A stretch of DNA of 64,000 bases from Blattamonas nauphoetae (GCA_033064195.1 JARBJD010000017.1:186001-250000), one strand, 5' to 3'. Shown: positions 44,377 to 56,554, counted from the first letter of the stretch. The notes: generated from the letters alone by a model not told the origin. Made by a program: numbers and translations.

Positions 44377-46165
44377 ATGGAGATTCCAACTAGTGAAGAA
44401 ATTGAGTTAATTCAGATGGAGGAAGAGGATGGATTTGAATTCACCAAAGCCAATGTTCTCCAGGCTTATCGAAATGCACTCGCAGATGCAAAACAAAACA
44501 ATGAAGTTGAGAAGTTCCATTTACTTAATTCACAAGGGGTATTGATCAGTAAATCAACTTGGGACCCTCAAAACCCACCAAATCTTCCAAAGACGTTCCT
44601 CGCAAAGCACATTCAGGAAAATTCATCAAATACTCTCTCTCCAACCCAGTCCAATGATTTTATTCGTGATGATCTCGAGTATACTGAGATTCAACTCTCA
44701 CAGTCCTCACTGACACGTTCAAACGATTCTCCATCTCCCATTCGTTTGGATGAAATTCAATCTCCTCCAATAACCAGTTCCGATGAATGGAATGTTGATT
44801 GTGATAAACCTCTTATTGATTCAATCTTACAAACGATCGATCAATTGAAAGCATCCCTCAAGACTCTTCAGGGCCTTCCAGAAGCCCAACCCATCGCCCA
44901 CCGCATCCAAACTATCATTGACAAAGATAATATCGCACTTGAAACAATTAAACTCAACAGTAAGATGCATCGTTTCACTCCGTCCCATTTCGAGGCACGT
45001 CGTATCTTCTTCCCCGTCATCAATCGACATCTTGCTGAGAACAAGTTCACAATCTGCGTCACGCGAGCAGGCAGATCAAATCGGAATTTCAAAGCGATTT
45101 TTAGTCTTCTTCCGAGTGAAGAGCCAGGCGAGTCAGCATCCACTGTCCCAACTATCTCTTCCTCTCTCTCGAAATCTTCACCAGTGGCACTGACTCGCGG
45201 AAAGAAGACAGTTGTGGACTGGAGTTATATCTCGGATCTTCCTCCGCTCTCCATCTTTTCCTCAAACCGGGAGATCTCAATCAACTTTGCCGCGTGGGAA
45301 GCCCAACTCTTCCGCCAGCCCAGATATCTCGGACGAGGCTCGCTTGATCTCCGCTCCATTCTGAAAGAAGCCACATCCGACGAAACAGTCATCATCACCG
45401 ACTCGTCTGGCACGATGGTCGCTGAGCTCGATGTCACTGTCCAAGTCAGAGTAGCCTTGCAGGGCATGCAGACAGACTCCGTCGGGCAGACTGTCGCCAT
45501 CGTCGACGGCTGCAATTCGGGCACAATTCAGATCGCCGAGGAGACGCAGCAGATGTGTTTGGAGATGGATGTTCAACGAGATCCGCAGGCTCGCCGACGG
45601 AGAAAGCGGGTTGGGGAGAAGGCGCCCCTAGCCAGCACCAACCCCCACCCAACACCGACCAAGGAAGCCAAGCCAGCTATCCCGCCACCCGTCGTCCCTG
45701 CATTCCTCCTCGCAGATACATCTGGTGATGCCACTCCAACTCATCCCCCATCCACACGTACTGATTATGCACTCCTCGAGATGTCGCTCGCGCAGGCCGA
45801 AAAGTGGTTCCCTGTTGACATGTGCCTGTCGTACAAATGGTCCGAGTACGAGCTCAACCAGGCCACATCCATTGCCAAGAAAGCACCGCCGAAACTCAGA
45901 TCGGGCTGGTTGCAGAGAATCAACAGCATCCAGGGTCTGCGAAAGGTATCCCGCCATCTTTCTCATTTCTTCTCAGGGGATGGAATCAAACATGAAGAGT
46001 GGGCTCCTCTCTCCGCATCAATACTCAATCAACTTGACCGAAATGATCGCCCAGTCCACTCAGTTGAGCCAGGCCCTCAAAGATTCAATGCCCAACATCT
46101 CAAAGCGGTTTGATATTCGTGCCGCTGTTGTTCAGAAAGAGCTTGATGAGATAAATGATGAATGA
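44377..46165 (+). CDS. C2-domain protein, tentatively CC2D1/Lgd-like
   Basis: About 590 residues. Most is one exon from ATG 44377 (MEIPTSEEIELIQMEEED); an intron at about 45947-45976 precedes the last exon, which ends VVQKELDEINDE at the TGA at 46163. A helical stretch (IDSILQTIDQLKASLKTLQG, then IAHRIQTIID) precedes a C2-like beta domain: FTICVTRAGRSNRNFKAIFS, EISINFAAWEAQLFRQPRYL, GRGSLDLRSILKEA and VAELDVTVQVRVALQG. This order, and the final GRG...L-V-x-V-R-V strands, recall the C-terminal C2 of CC2D1 proteins, which bind ESCRT-III. The DM14 repeats typical of CC2D1 are not obvious, so the name is tentative. Confidence 0.6.
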
Positions 46166-46200
46166 CCCGTTGCTCGTCTTGTTTTTCAGAAAGGAAGGGA

Positions 46201-46242
46201 GGATCAAATAAAGAAGTGTAGGGATCAAATAAAGAAGTGTAG
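46201..46242 (+). repeat. Perfect 21-nt tandem duplication carrying AATAAA
   Basis: Two identical 21-nt units lie back to back (46201-46221 and 46222-46242) in the 97-bp gap between two convergent genes. Each contains AATAAA (46207-46212 and 46228-46233), so the duplication doubles a possible poly(A) signal for the plus-strand gene. Confidence 0.85.
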
Positions 46243-46262
46243 GGACAAAAAGCAAGAGAAGT

Positions 46263-48558
46263 CTAAGCTTGGTAATCAATATTGTTCCTGTCTTCCTCGT
46301 TTCTGTTCAGATAGGAACGTTCAATGAGCGAGTCCATTCGGAGCGAGATCTGTCTGCGGGTTGGTTTGAAGCGGTTGGTGAGCTGCCTTTCGACCTCGCT
46401 GAGCAGTTCGGAGATGGGCATCGTCTTTCGAGTCTTCATGATGCGCATGATGGTGGACTCGAGCTCGATGGTGCGGGTCTCGTCAACCTTCTTCTCCACC
46501 TTCTCCTCGTCTTCCTTGAGCGGTGAGAAGAAGGAGAACATTTCCGCGACCACAGAGAACTTCTTCTTCTTTCGGGTGAGCTCCGTGTTCACTGTGACCT
46601 GGTCAGTCTTGTTGAGGGTGAGAAGCCCTTTCGCTGTTTCTGGGTCAGATCCGTCCTGAGTCTTGACAATGAGCAGCTTGGCCTTTCCGGCGAGAGAGTT
46701 GATGACGGAGAACAGGATCTGCATGTCGAGCTGCGTGCGTGTGTTGATTTCTGTCACTGTGAACATGTCCTTCTCATTGAACAACAACAAGACTCCCATC
46801 TGCAGTGTCGTCACCTCAATTTCGTATCGCGTGCGTCCGAAGTAACTGCGCAGATCGCCCATGCCGAGTCCGTGCATCCACGCGATCTTCCGCTCGGAGT
46901 GCTGGCGGAGGTAGAAGTTCTGATACAGCTCGATGATCCGCTCCATGTCCGGCGGGAGGCGGATGGAGACGGGTGTGATGACTGGCCAGAATGCCTGCGT
47001 GAGGATGATCGGGGCGCAGCTGAAGCCGGGGAGGGTCTGGTCGTGGTCCCGCTGCTGCATGTAGTACGACTCGAACCCGCCAGCCTGGTCCTCGCTGATC
47101 ATGATGTCGGAGAACATCCCTTCGAGCTTCTGTGTGTACTGGAACCCACACACCTGCTGGAGCTTCTGCAGCACGAGCCGTTCCGCGTCGTTGTTGAGAT
47201 GCTTGCGGAGGAGGAAGGCGCGGCAGAGATGGTGTTTGTAGTGCGCTTCGAAGCGGTCCTTGTCTTCGATGAACTTGAACACTTCGATGAAGTCGGTGAT
47301 GCGGCCGGCGACTTCCATCTCGCGCGCGTCGGTGGCTGGCTTGTCGACCTCCTTTCGGATGGAGACGGCGAGCATCTCGGGTGCTTTGGGGTTCTTGTTC
47401 ACAAATTGTGTGAAGGCGTCCTTCCGGCGTCTGTCAAACTGTTGGTCGAGGTCGACGACAGCCGTGCGTGAGAACGAAGTGATGATGATGAGAGCCGACT
47501 TGTTCAGTTGGATGACACGCTCCACAAACTCTTCGGGTTCCTTGGCAGTGGTGAGAATCTCCTGACCCCTCCGCTCGAGGAAGCGAGTGAACTCGTCTAG
47601 GAGTGGCTGGATGCCGTTCTCAACTGACGAGAGAATGCGGTACAGACATCCAAGTTCGTTTGTTTGTTGGTGTTCAAACATAGTCCGGACTCCTTGGGGG
47701 GAGTTGATGATCGTGTCGATGTGTTTTGTGATGAGTGAATCACAAACAAGTTGCTTGACAAGTGGGAGCGTTGTCTCTGAAAGCATCATTGTGCACCGGG
47801 TCACCTCTTCTTGAAGTCTTCTTTCGGCTCGGTGGATGAAGTCAATCAGACCCATGGACGTAATTTTGTCGCCTTCTTGTTCGTAGAATTTTCGTGTCGA
47901 TTCCAAATAAGGACCCTCAAATGTGATTTTGTAGTATGTCATATTTTCCACGGAGAGGTCCAGGATGGTCTTCACAAATGTGCGCAGCGAGACAGCGTCG
48001 ATTGTTTCGCCATTCCTTTCCCGATCTATTTCGACCAACGCTCGATCAATACCAACCGGCTTGATGTTCAGTTTATCGCAGACAATTTGCCTGAAGAGGA
48101 TAATTCCCATTCCGTAGACATTCGGGATATTGTGTTGAGCAATGTAAGAGCGGTCAAGATAGATGAAGATGTCGCGGATAAGCCGTAAACGGGACTGGAG
48201 GAGTTGCCATTGCTCGGCAAGAACGGCCCAAGTATCGTTGATAGCCAGGGGGAGAGAGGCAGCCTGCTGTTCCATGCGTTTTCTGAGGAATTGTTGGAGG
48301 TTTTCATAGAGGAGTTTGCCTTCATGTTTATTGCACATATGGTACACAATACTATGGAAGCATTTACAGAGATAAAAAAGAGGCCAACCGGTAGATTTCT
48401 TCAAAATAGAAGGTTGATTGGCCATCGTCAAAGAATTGGTTTAAGACTGATTCGATCGTGGGCCACCCCTGAGTAGTTTGTGCAGGCTGGTCATAACGTT
48501 TCATTTGAAACGTCTTTTGTGTTGGTTTCTGTATGATCTGTCCACCTCTGCCACTCAT
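46263..48558 (-). CDS. CUL3: Cullin-3-like ubiquitin ligase scaffold
   Basis: Scaffold that joins BTB-domain substrate adaptors to RBX1 and an E2. Exon 1 from ATG 48558 encodes MSGRGGQIIQKPTQKTFQMK and STFYFEEIYR; a short intron (about 48357-48393) follows, and the rest is one exon to the TAA/TAG stop at 46263. Cullin repeats carry LLPLVKQ-like helices and LGCLYRILS. The cullin homology domain has DKDRFEAHYKHHLCRAFLL and FSDIMISEDQAGGFESY. The C-terminal neddylation domain is IMRIMKTRKTMPISELL, with the acceptor Lys in IMK, ending DRNNIDYQA. About 740 residues, family-typical. A BTB protein encoded at 58.3 kb is of the class that docks to cullin-3. Middle GC-rich, 5' end AT-rich. Confidence 0.93.
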
Positions 48559-48772
48559 CCAAGATCAAACCCACGTTTCATCTCCAGCCCGAACGAATCC
48601 GGAAACGTTGGATATTGGTCCAAAGGCTTAACCAAACAATGTAAATCACGAAAATTGAGAGAATGAAGACATATTCTGTGAAAGAGGACTGGTTGAAATG
48701 AGAACAGAAATGAAATAATGAAGAATGTTTCAACGAAGACCACACAAATCAAATACATTGCATAATAAAAAA

Positions 48773-49715
48773 TCACATCCTGTCCAGCTTCGAAGGAAGA
48801 ACAAAAGGGGTGCGACTACCCTTTGTCGACTGTGGAAGCCTGCCTGAGTCGAATTTGGAATCGTCGATTGCTTCACGTTTCGTGCTCTCTTCACGAATCT
48901 TTTGAGGTACTGAATCCGAATCGTCGCTCTCACCTGAAATCTCAGCGAAAGCTTTTGACTTTGGACTGAAAATTTGAAAAGAACGCATGTTTTGTGATGA
49001 TGTTAGATTATTCTGAGTGAAGGACGTGCGAATCGGAAAACGTCGCGAATGTTGTGTAGTTGTGAGAGTTCGATTTGGTGAAGGGGGAGAAAAAACGATG
49101 GGGATTGTGCTTGGGTAGTCAGGAGATGGTTCGTCCTCTTCGTTAAAATCAGCCAAAGTTGTCATATCGTCTTCATCGCGGAATAAATTCAAAGATTTAG
49201 GATTACCGCTTATAATTGTTGATTGTTGATCTTGCAGGTCGGAAAACTCTTGCGTCTGTGAGACGATGTGAGATTCTTGAAGTTGGAATGGCTCCTTAAT
49301 CAAATTTGCCTGCCTCTGTGCTGAAAAACGAGATCTAAAATCATCAAGAGTGGAGATTGGAGCATGGTGATAAGTTTCTTGGAGGTTTTCTGTTTGTATA
49401 GTTTGGTAAGATGGAACACGTTCGCGGATGGGGCGACGGGACGGAGACATGTTCGTCTGAAAGAAAGATGAGAGTGTCGATTCATAAGATGATTTTTTAT
49501 CTGTTAATGCATCAATCTCCTCTGAAAGTTGATCATGCCGAGCAGAGAGTTCTTTAATTTGTTCATCGATGGTTTTTGGTTCACCAACGGTTGAAAATCG
49601 TGAAGAAAGAGAATATGATAGGAATTGTAAAGATTGATTTATTGAAGATGTTCGGACGGGTGATGTTGGTCTCTGTTTCCGTGTTGGTGATCCTGGTCGA
49701 TCCCGTGCTGTGAGG
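48773..49715 (-). CDS. Small coiled-coil/disordered protein, unknown family
   Basis: The visible exon runs from an acceptor (CTCACAG) near 49709 to the TGA at 48775-48773, about 310 residues. It begins DRPGSPTRKQRPTSPVRTSS, continues with a coiled coil (TIDEQIKELSARHDQLSEEI) and then a long Ser/Thr/Pro-rich, acidic tail with PIVFSPPSPNR and ESDDSDSVPQK. The 5' exon is not resolved; it must lie between about 49720 and 49830, close to the divergent membrane-protein gene. No family is recognised. The many SP/TP sites suggest phosphorylation. Confidence 0.6.
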
Positions 49716-49828
49716 TTTCAAATAGTAGAAAAATCGTATAGAAAAGGAAACAAACACAGATAAGTGAACGATGACATCGGTTGGGGGAATTTTTTGTCTT
49801 CACTTTGATCCACCCTATTTTTTTTGAA

Positions 49829-50580
49829 ATGCTCGAGATCAAAAACTTCTTTGGGACAAAGCATCCCCTTGTCATCGTGGAACTGATTATAATGTGCCTA
49901 CTTGCGGTCTCCAATTTTTTCATCGGTTTTTATTCCCCCCTCGTGGAAATCTCAATCATCAGGTTGCGTCATTCATCTGTTTCCAATACAGGAACGATCC
50001 GCTTAATCTTCTGATCTCTCTTGTCGGCATATATTCTGTCAACATTGGAAGTGCAGTTTCATTCCTGTTATTCGCAGTCTTGTGCTTCTATGTGTCAATC
50101 TGGGAATTGGTCCATATTATCACAGTCGGTTCGTTTATTTCTTGCTTTTTTCTGGGCTCTGAGCATACCAGATATTCTTGATTCTTTTGATCCAACGTTT
50201 TGTTCACTCTATTCCATTTTCATTCCTTCTCACCTCATCTCAGGACGGTTTACCGACCCCAAACCAAAGGTGCATATCGCATTCAAGATTGTCTGCATCA
50301 TCATAAAAGGTCTGTTCTGCCGATTGGTGAATGTACAGTCTTTCCTTCACATTCTTACGAAGTTCATTCTTTTCAATCCACTCATTTCTCTCTCTCCATC
50401 TTCCAAATTATCACTATCGATCTTGTGAATTCTTTATTATTCATTTATCTAGTCGCTGCTGGTGTTCTCGCCTTCTTCGCCCGGAACATGATCTCAGAAA
50501 CACCAACAGAATATTCAAGGATGGAAAGCAAAGACTTTAGTCAAAATGAAACAGACAACGTTTATTCTACATCGGTCTGA
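49829..50580 (+). CDS. Small multi-pass membrane protein, unknown family
   Basis: About 180 residues, four exons, from ATG 49829 (MLEIKNFFGTKHPLVIVELI) to TGA 50578. Introns: about 49963-49991 (29 nt), one from about 50130 ending CTCAG near 50243, and one from about 50310. Hydrophobic segments are ELIIMCLLAVSNFFIGFY, LLISLVGIYSVNIGSAVSFL with LLFAVLCFYVSIW, VHIAFKIVCIIIK, and ITIDLVNSLLFIYLVAAGV. This gives four probable membrane passes with a polar cytoplasmic tail (TPTEYSRMESKDFSQNE). The layout resembles MARVEL/tetraspan-type proteins, but no signature is present. A sorting or channel accessory role cannot be told apart. Confidence 0.65.
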
Positions 50581-50871
50581 GCTCAGGTGGATATGATCAT
50601 CTCATTTCAATGTTATTATCTTCGTTTTCACGCCAATTGAGCGAACACCCTTCACGCTGACAAATAGACGTTTTTTGAACTAAAATCACTGTGCAATCAA
50701 TGAAAAATCAAGAAAAATGAAATGGTTGAAATGAACGAAGATGCAATCAAAGAGTTGCGCAAACCAAGCGACAAAAAATTAGAATGTTTGTGAAATTTCC
50801 TATTGGGCGTGCTTTGCAAGCTAAATTGATTGGAAATCATACGTCAACCAACATTTTCAACATATAAAGAC

Positions 50872-51163
50872 TCAAACCTTCTCGGTTGGTAAGGGATCAA
50901 GTGCCCAGAGTTTCAGATCCACTCTTCGTTGAGCTTCTGATGTAAGTGCTTCATTCGAGAGAGGCTTCACAATTTGAACGAACTCATCGTCAATTTGTTG
51001 AACTTTTTGAATCTGTCCGGCAATATAGTCGACAGTGCTGTGATGAGAATTGTTTCAGAGAACGTGATGAATGAAACAGGATAAAACACTTTTTATTGTA
51101 AGTATCAATGTCATGAAGAAGGGTTCTCGCTTTCAGAGTAGATTGTGAATTTCCAACGCTCAT
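50872..51163 (-). CDS. 79-residue two-exon protein, unknown family
   Basis: Found by joining frames: exon 1 from ATG 51163 encodes MSVGNSQSTLKARTLLHDID, an intron of about 50 nt (GTGTTTTATCC...CATCACAG, about 51089-51040) follows, and exon 2 reads TVDYIAGQIQKVQQIDDEF, then VKPLSNEALTSEAQRR, ending at the TGA at 50874-50872. The join keeps one open frame and both splice signals are good. The protein is almost wholly helical and amphipathic, like small subunits of tethering or dynactin/BLOC-type complexes. No family recognised. It sits between two larger genes and is too short and split to be seen by simple frame searches. Confidence 0.6.
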
Positions 51164-51281
51164 TGATGAGAAAAAGTTAAAATGGTTCAGATCATCGAAC
51201 AGAACAAAAAGAGGAGAAATAAGAAGATTAAATAAGAAAAGTGAAACGTATACAAAACGAAAAGTGCTGTGAACCCTAACC

Positions 51282-54200
51282 CTAGTCGTTCGAGCTGGAG
51301 TCTGATTCAGAATTTATCAAATGAAAGATCCCAAAACGGTTCTCTGTGTTTGCGGGATCGAGTGAGACATTTCCCGTCTTATCAGAGGAGATGACAGCAT
51401 CACGTATGGCCTCGTAGGCTTGCAATCGAAGATGGACTCTTTGGGCGTTCTGAATCAGAACGCGCTGCAAGTTCTCCTCCTCGTTCAACACGGTGTCGTC
51501 GCGGATGTCCTTCTTCCGCTGCTTCTTGTACGCAGTGACGTTCTCCACACCCTGCTGGTACTCGCGGTTGAAGCGCATGTCAAACTCATTCTTCTCTTTC
51601 TGCAGCTTTTCTGGTGCAACACCGTCTGAGTCCGACTCGCCAAACTCTTTCAGCTGTTCAACCTCGTCCAGTGTCAAGTTCGACAAGTCGCTGGGCTTCG
51701 AGTATTCTGTTGTGGAGGCGATTGCTTCTGATGGAAATGAGAAGTCGCTGTCGAGAGGCGTCTCGTCGTCGGCGTGTGCTTTCAGATACGCCAGCTTCTT
51801 CTCTTCCCTCCGCTCCTCGCGCCATTCGAGGAGAGCGTGTCGGCGGAGTCTGCGCTGTTCGAGCATCTGCTGCCGTGCCGCAAGCTTGTTCATCACGCCC
51901 TGCTTCTTCACACCCTGCCTTGCCACCGTGTCCATGTCCACCAGTGTCTTTCCCTGCTCTGCCAGAATCTTTTTCGGCTGCTTCACCAGCCGCTGCACAA
52001 ACATCGCCGGAGCCTTTCGTCGCCTCCGTCTGAAGTATGGTGTTTGAGAGTAGAACGAGTAGTACGTCCTGTTCTCCGATTCCGGCCCGGCAAGGAAGTG
52101 GAACTTGGGCACCCCTTCCACAATCAGCCCAACCATTGTCTGATGGACCGCGGCGAGGTTGAGGCTGCTCAAACCGAAGACGGGGATCTCCTGCCTGCAC
52201 TCGGAGTTGGGGGTGAACGTCAAGTAGTGCGTGAGGGGCGAGTAGAGCGGGTGGGTGTCCACGTACGTCTCGACGTAGTTCTCCATGTCGGACATGGGGT
52301 ACGTCTCTCCTCTCTTCCGACGGTACTCAATCCACCGCTTCTCTTTAATCATCGCTGCCTGGTGGCGAGTGTTCTGGATCATCTTCTGCACGACGAGGAA
52401 GATGAGGAGGACGGCGTATCCCATCAGATACGCAAATGCCGGCCAGAGCTTGGCTGGGTTGGCGGTAAGTGAGACGTCGGTGGAGCAGAGCACGAAGAAG
52501 ATGACAACAGTGATGAGTGCGTGCATGTGCAGAGAGATGGTGAGCAGCTGCACTGTCGTCCGAGTCAGCTCTGTCCCGAAGTGCTTCGGTTCGGCATACA
52601 CGCGGAGTATGTTGCGCTTGTCGACGAAGAACTGGACGGTGTAGAACAGAGCGAGGAGCGGGACGAGGAACGGCGCACACACCGACACCATCAGGCAGAT
52701 CCACTCGATCTTCACGATCTGCGCCAGCCGATCCGCTGCCGGCCACTCCGACGGGAGGTACGCGTTGTTGAGGGAGCTCTGTGGTTTGGTGTCGGCGGAA
52801 AGGAAGGTCGGGATTTTGAAGATGAACGAGACGATCTGCGTGATTTCGAGGAGGATGACGATAGCAATGTCGATCAGGATGTTGGTCAGGAACATCATCA
52901 CAATTGTGGAGAACCAGTCCGGCGAGAGGATGTAGAAGCGAGGGGAGTACGTCTGGAAGGAGCCTTGGAAGGGGATGGGCTTGATGAGGACGGAGAGGAA
53001 GAAGAGCGTCAGGGCGTTCATCCCAAAATCGGCGAGGAAGAGGCGCGTGCTGGCTTGGCTCTGCTGTCCAGAGAAGGTGAGGGGGAAGGAGAAGCGCTGG
53101 AGGAAGAGGACAGTGAACTGGATGGTCTTCGAGACGAGGGTGTTTCCGAGGGAGATGAGAGTGGAGACGACAAAGTCGCTCACTTCGCGCACTGGAGAGA
53201 GATCGCAAAGAGAGACGCACACCTTTCAGACGGATGAAAGTGATGATGGCCACTCCCGCCGCGACGATGAGGAAAGTGATGAGAAACACAATCGTGTTCG
53301 AGGCCCGTCGTTTTGTGAGAGAGATTCCGACGTTGCTGAAAATCATGTCTGACGGGGCAGGGGCTTTGGAGACGAAAATCACTCGATTATTGATCATGCT
53401 ACAGGAAGGTGATGAAGAAAGACAAACATGAGAAAGAGAAGAAGGCAGACAGCATCGGTTTCTGCCCAACAGGAACACCGATGCAATTTCTGATGTCCGA
53501 ATCACGGTAGATACTTAAGACCCTCTCCTGAGCCCAACTATCGCTGAATGTCACAAATGCACATCCAGTCGTAGGTTTTTGTTTGGGATCGGTGAAAGAT
53601 GCTCGACTTTGGACAAGTGTTTCGATTCTGTCGAACCAATATTCTGGCGAGGATAAAAATTAGGAATATCAAACCTTCATCCTTTAGAAGTCCGAGCTTT
53701 CGAAGTAAGGCCGATCCTTTTGGAGGATTCGGATTTATTGCTCGTCTCGAATCGATCTGGAAAAAAAGATCATAAAAAAGAAGGTACATACAATACTCAT
53801 TTCAGTTGTCATGTAGTTTGTTCGAAATTGGAGAGCACCATCGACAGTAGGCTCATCTGAAAGCCTTGAGAGGTGGTAATTCTCGATGCAACGATTGAGC
53901 TCGGTCTGGTTCGCACCGTAGTCTTCCACATCATATATGAGGAGAACAGAATGGACAGGAGCAAATTGGTTGAAATGAGTTGCAATGTCATCAGCAGATT
54001 TGATGTCCCGCGGGATATTCTCAACGAAAACAGAATAGTCACTGACATTCTGGAATTTCCCAATTGGAAGTTTATTTGTTTCGGCAAGTTGGCGTTTAAG
54101 GTAAAAGATAAAGATAGTCAAGACCACCAACATGGATAACTCAAGCGCAACTGTAATACTGGTGACAGGAAAAGTTTGGTGGATGATTGGGATGGGAGAA

Positions 54201-54732
54201 ATACAAAAAGTGGTGTAAACAAAAAAAGAATCACACAAAATGAAGTATAGCTTAGGATTTGTTTGTGCTGACTGTGATGCAGCCACAACGTAGTTTCCAA
54301 GCGTGATGAAAAGCAAGACGTTGTTTCCTTCCGAGAAAGGAGCAAATAACATATTCACCAGAAGCTCACCAATAGCAATGATCGTCAAAATCCAAAATAG
54401 CTTTGCCAATGTTTTCTTTATCACTGTGAAGAGGAAAAAGGTCAGACTTCGATTTTGAAAAAGTTCATGATGCCTGAGCCGAGGGTAACGTTGCTCAGAC
54501 TTGTTGAAAGTTTATCTAACGAGAGAATTCCGTTAACAAAGTTAAAAGAATGACAGAACATCGATGGCTTTCCGAATAAAAGCGGGCATCAAGGTTTTTC
54601 GTGTTGAGTTGGTAAGCGATTCGAACTTTCTTTGCAATCTGCACAGATCATGATTAAAAGAGATAAATAAATGCATACAGAGAGTTTCTGGTATCGAGTG
54701 CGATGATTTACATCTGGGAGCTGTCTTGACAT
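51282..54732 (-). CDS. OSCA/TMEM63/CSC1-type mechanosensitive ion channel
   Basis: Membrane cation channel opened by tension or osmotic shock. Start ATG 54732 (MSRQLPDVNHRTRYQ), with seven or so introns before the long last exon (53191-51282). N-terminal transmembrane helices (LAKLFWILTIIAIGELLV, VTSITVALELSMLVV) are followed by the cytosolic RRM-like domain of this family (SVFVENIPRDIKSADDIATH, TGCAFVTFSDSWAQ), then PAPSDMIFSNVGISL and further helices including NTIVFLITFLIVAAGVAI, MMFLTNILIDIAIVILLE and LWPAFAYLMGYAVLLIFLVV. The C-terminal 250 residues are charged and unconserved. About 1,000 residues. The family is recognised from the RRM-like insert plus helix order; ion choice is unknown. 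Confidence 0.85.
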
Positions 54733-54810
54733 GCAAAATGCGGGTCGATCGATATACAGGAAGAGAATCACGTTTTAAACAGGTAATGATCTTCAATTTC
54801 GTGAAATGTG

Positions 54811-56481
54811 TTACTCGTTATAGAAAGGAAGAGAGTAAACGACAAAAGCGTTCTTTCCTGCTCGGCAAGTATTCCATCTCCCATTTCTCTCTTCTCGCCC
54901 CGTTACAGCTGCCACGAGCATTCTCCTATTCAAAAGGGAACGGTCATCTTCCTCGCTCTCCTCCTCAGATTCATCGCTCTCGTCCAAATCAAAACTTTGC
55001 TCCGACTCGTCCGCACTCTCGTCCCCGTCGCTTTCGGAGTCTGCCTCCTTCTTCGGCTTCTTCCCCCCCTTCCGCCTTCGCACTCGCTCGTCCTCCGAAT
55101 CGTCCGACTCCCTCTCCTTCCTTCGCTGGGCGTGTGTGGCTGTGGACTCATACAGTTCCATCTCAGCCTCACTCCAGTCACCCATCTGATCCCACAACGC
55201 CATCCCGTTCACAATCCCCCTCGTCGGAATCGTCCCCCTCCTCTCCACTTCCTCACATTTCGCGTCTCGCACACGCCACAGCTGGATGCGCTCGGACAGT
55301 CCTCCAGTGGCGAAGAGGGTGGAGAAGCGCAGAGTGGCGACTGACAAAATGCCGCGCAGATCGTTGGATGTTGCTTGCTGGGCGTTTGGGATGCTCAGAC
55401 GCGGTGTCTTCTTGTTCAGTGTCCACAGCGAAAGAGTGCCATCGCTTGTCCCACTCACAGCGATGTGCTGATTGAGGAGAGCAACAGAATCGATGGAGAA
55501 GTGTGGAGGCTCTGTGCTGCTGAATGAATGGACCGTTTGCGATGCGTCAAAAATCTTCCATTTGCGTAAAGTAAGATCTGAGGACACGGTGACGCAAGTG
55601 GATGTTGTGAGTGAGTCAATGGCGGTGATTGATGAGGTGTGTCCGTATCTGGATTGTACGTGTGAGAAAGAGAGAAAAACAAACGATGTGTCAATGTATG
55701 TCATCATTTCCATATTCCAGGTCTTCAGAGTTGCATCATCTGAGCAAGATACAAGACAGTTGGCGAGTCCTTCTTGATCATCAATTTGGAAGTTGCTGTG
55801 AGCTGGAATATTGCCCCCTGCCATTACAAGTGAAGTGACAGCCCCTCTATGACCGGAGAGAACAGCTACTTCCTGTGAGCCCCTTAAATCCCAGATTCTG
55901 ATGGTTCGATCTTCACTTCCAGTGATTACGATTGGACTTGATGATTTTGGTAATTCTGCAACGCAACAGCTCACAATGGGTTTGAAATGCCCAGAGGAGC
56001 TTGATGCTCTTTTATTACGTCCTGAAAAGAGTGTATGCTTGCCTGTCTCAATGTCACAAATATGAAATCCCCCGCTCTTCGAGCCAACTGCCGCAAATTG
56101 ATGTCGCTGATCCAAGGAGACACATGTTGGAACTGTCTTAAAAGAAATCTTCATTTTTGGCTCGATTTGTTCGGTTGGTTGAAAACAAATCTGGAACAAT
56201 GATTTGTAGTTTTGGATAAGAACAACAGGAGATACAATAACAGATATGAGAAATCATACATTGGAAGTTTGGAGTACTCTTCTCTTTGCATCAGGATCAA
56301 GTATATCTCTTTCTGATTGCCCGACATCCAGCTCGTGAGATCTGGTGTCAATTTGGTTCAGAATTTCCCTGGCTAATTGAATTCGCTTCTGATCCTTATC
56401 CTCCCTATCTTCTAAACTGTCACGGGCGCCAGTTGGACGGGAGGAATAAGGACCAGGAGCGCTCCTCTTCGATTTCTGCAT
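54811..56481 (-). CDS. RRP9: RRP9, U3 snoRNP WD40 protein, with insertion in last blade
   Basis: Binds U3 snoRNA for 18S rRNA processing in the nucleolus. Exon 1 from ATG 56481 (MQKSKRSAPGPYSSRPTG) contains the conserved helix EILNQIDTRSHELDV. After an intron near 56190-56260, WD40 blades follow: VITGSEDRTIRIWDLRGSQ, CLVSCSDDATLKTWNME, YGHTSSITAIDSLTT and HIAVSGTSDGTLSLWTL. An intron near 55665-55720 splits a blade. The last blade is interrupted by about 80 charged residues (54920-55130: basic GGKKPKKEAD then Asp/Glu/Ser runs) before it resumes MLVAAVTGREERNGRW. Human RRP9 has no such loop there. Ends at the stop at 54811. About 440 residues. Confidence 0.92.
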
Positions 56482-56554
56482 TGGACCACAATGAATTGTT
56501 TACATTTCTGATGGTGTAAAAAAGAACTCTCTTCACTTGAAAACATGAAGTGGA

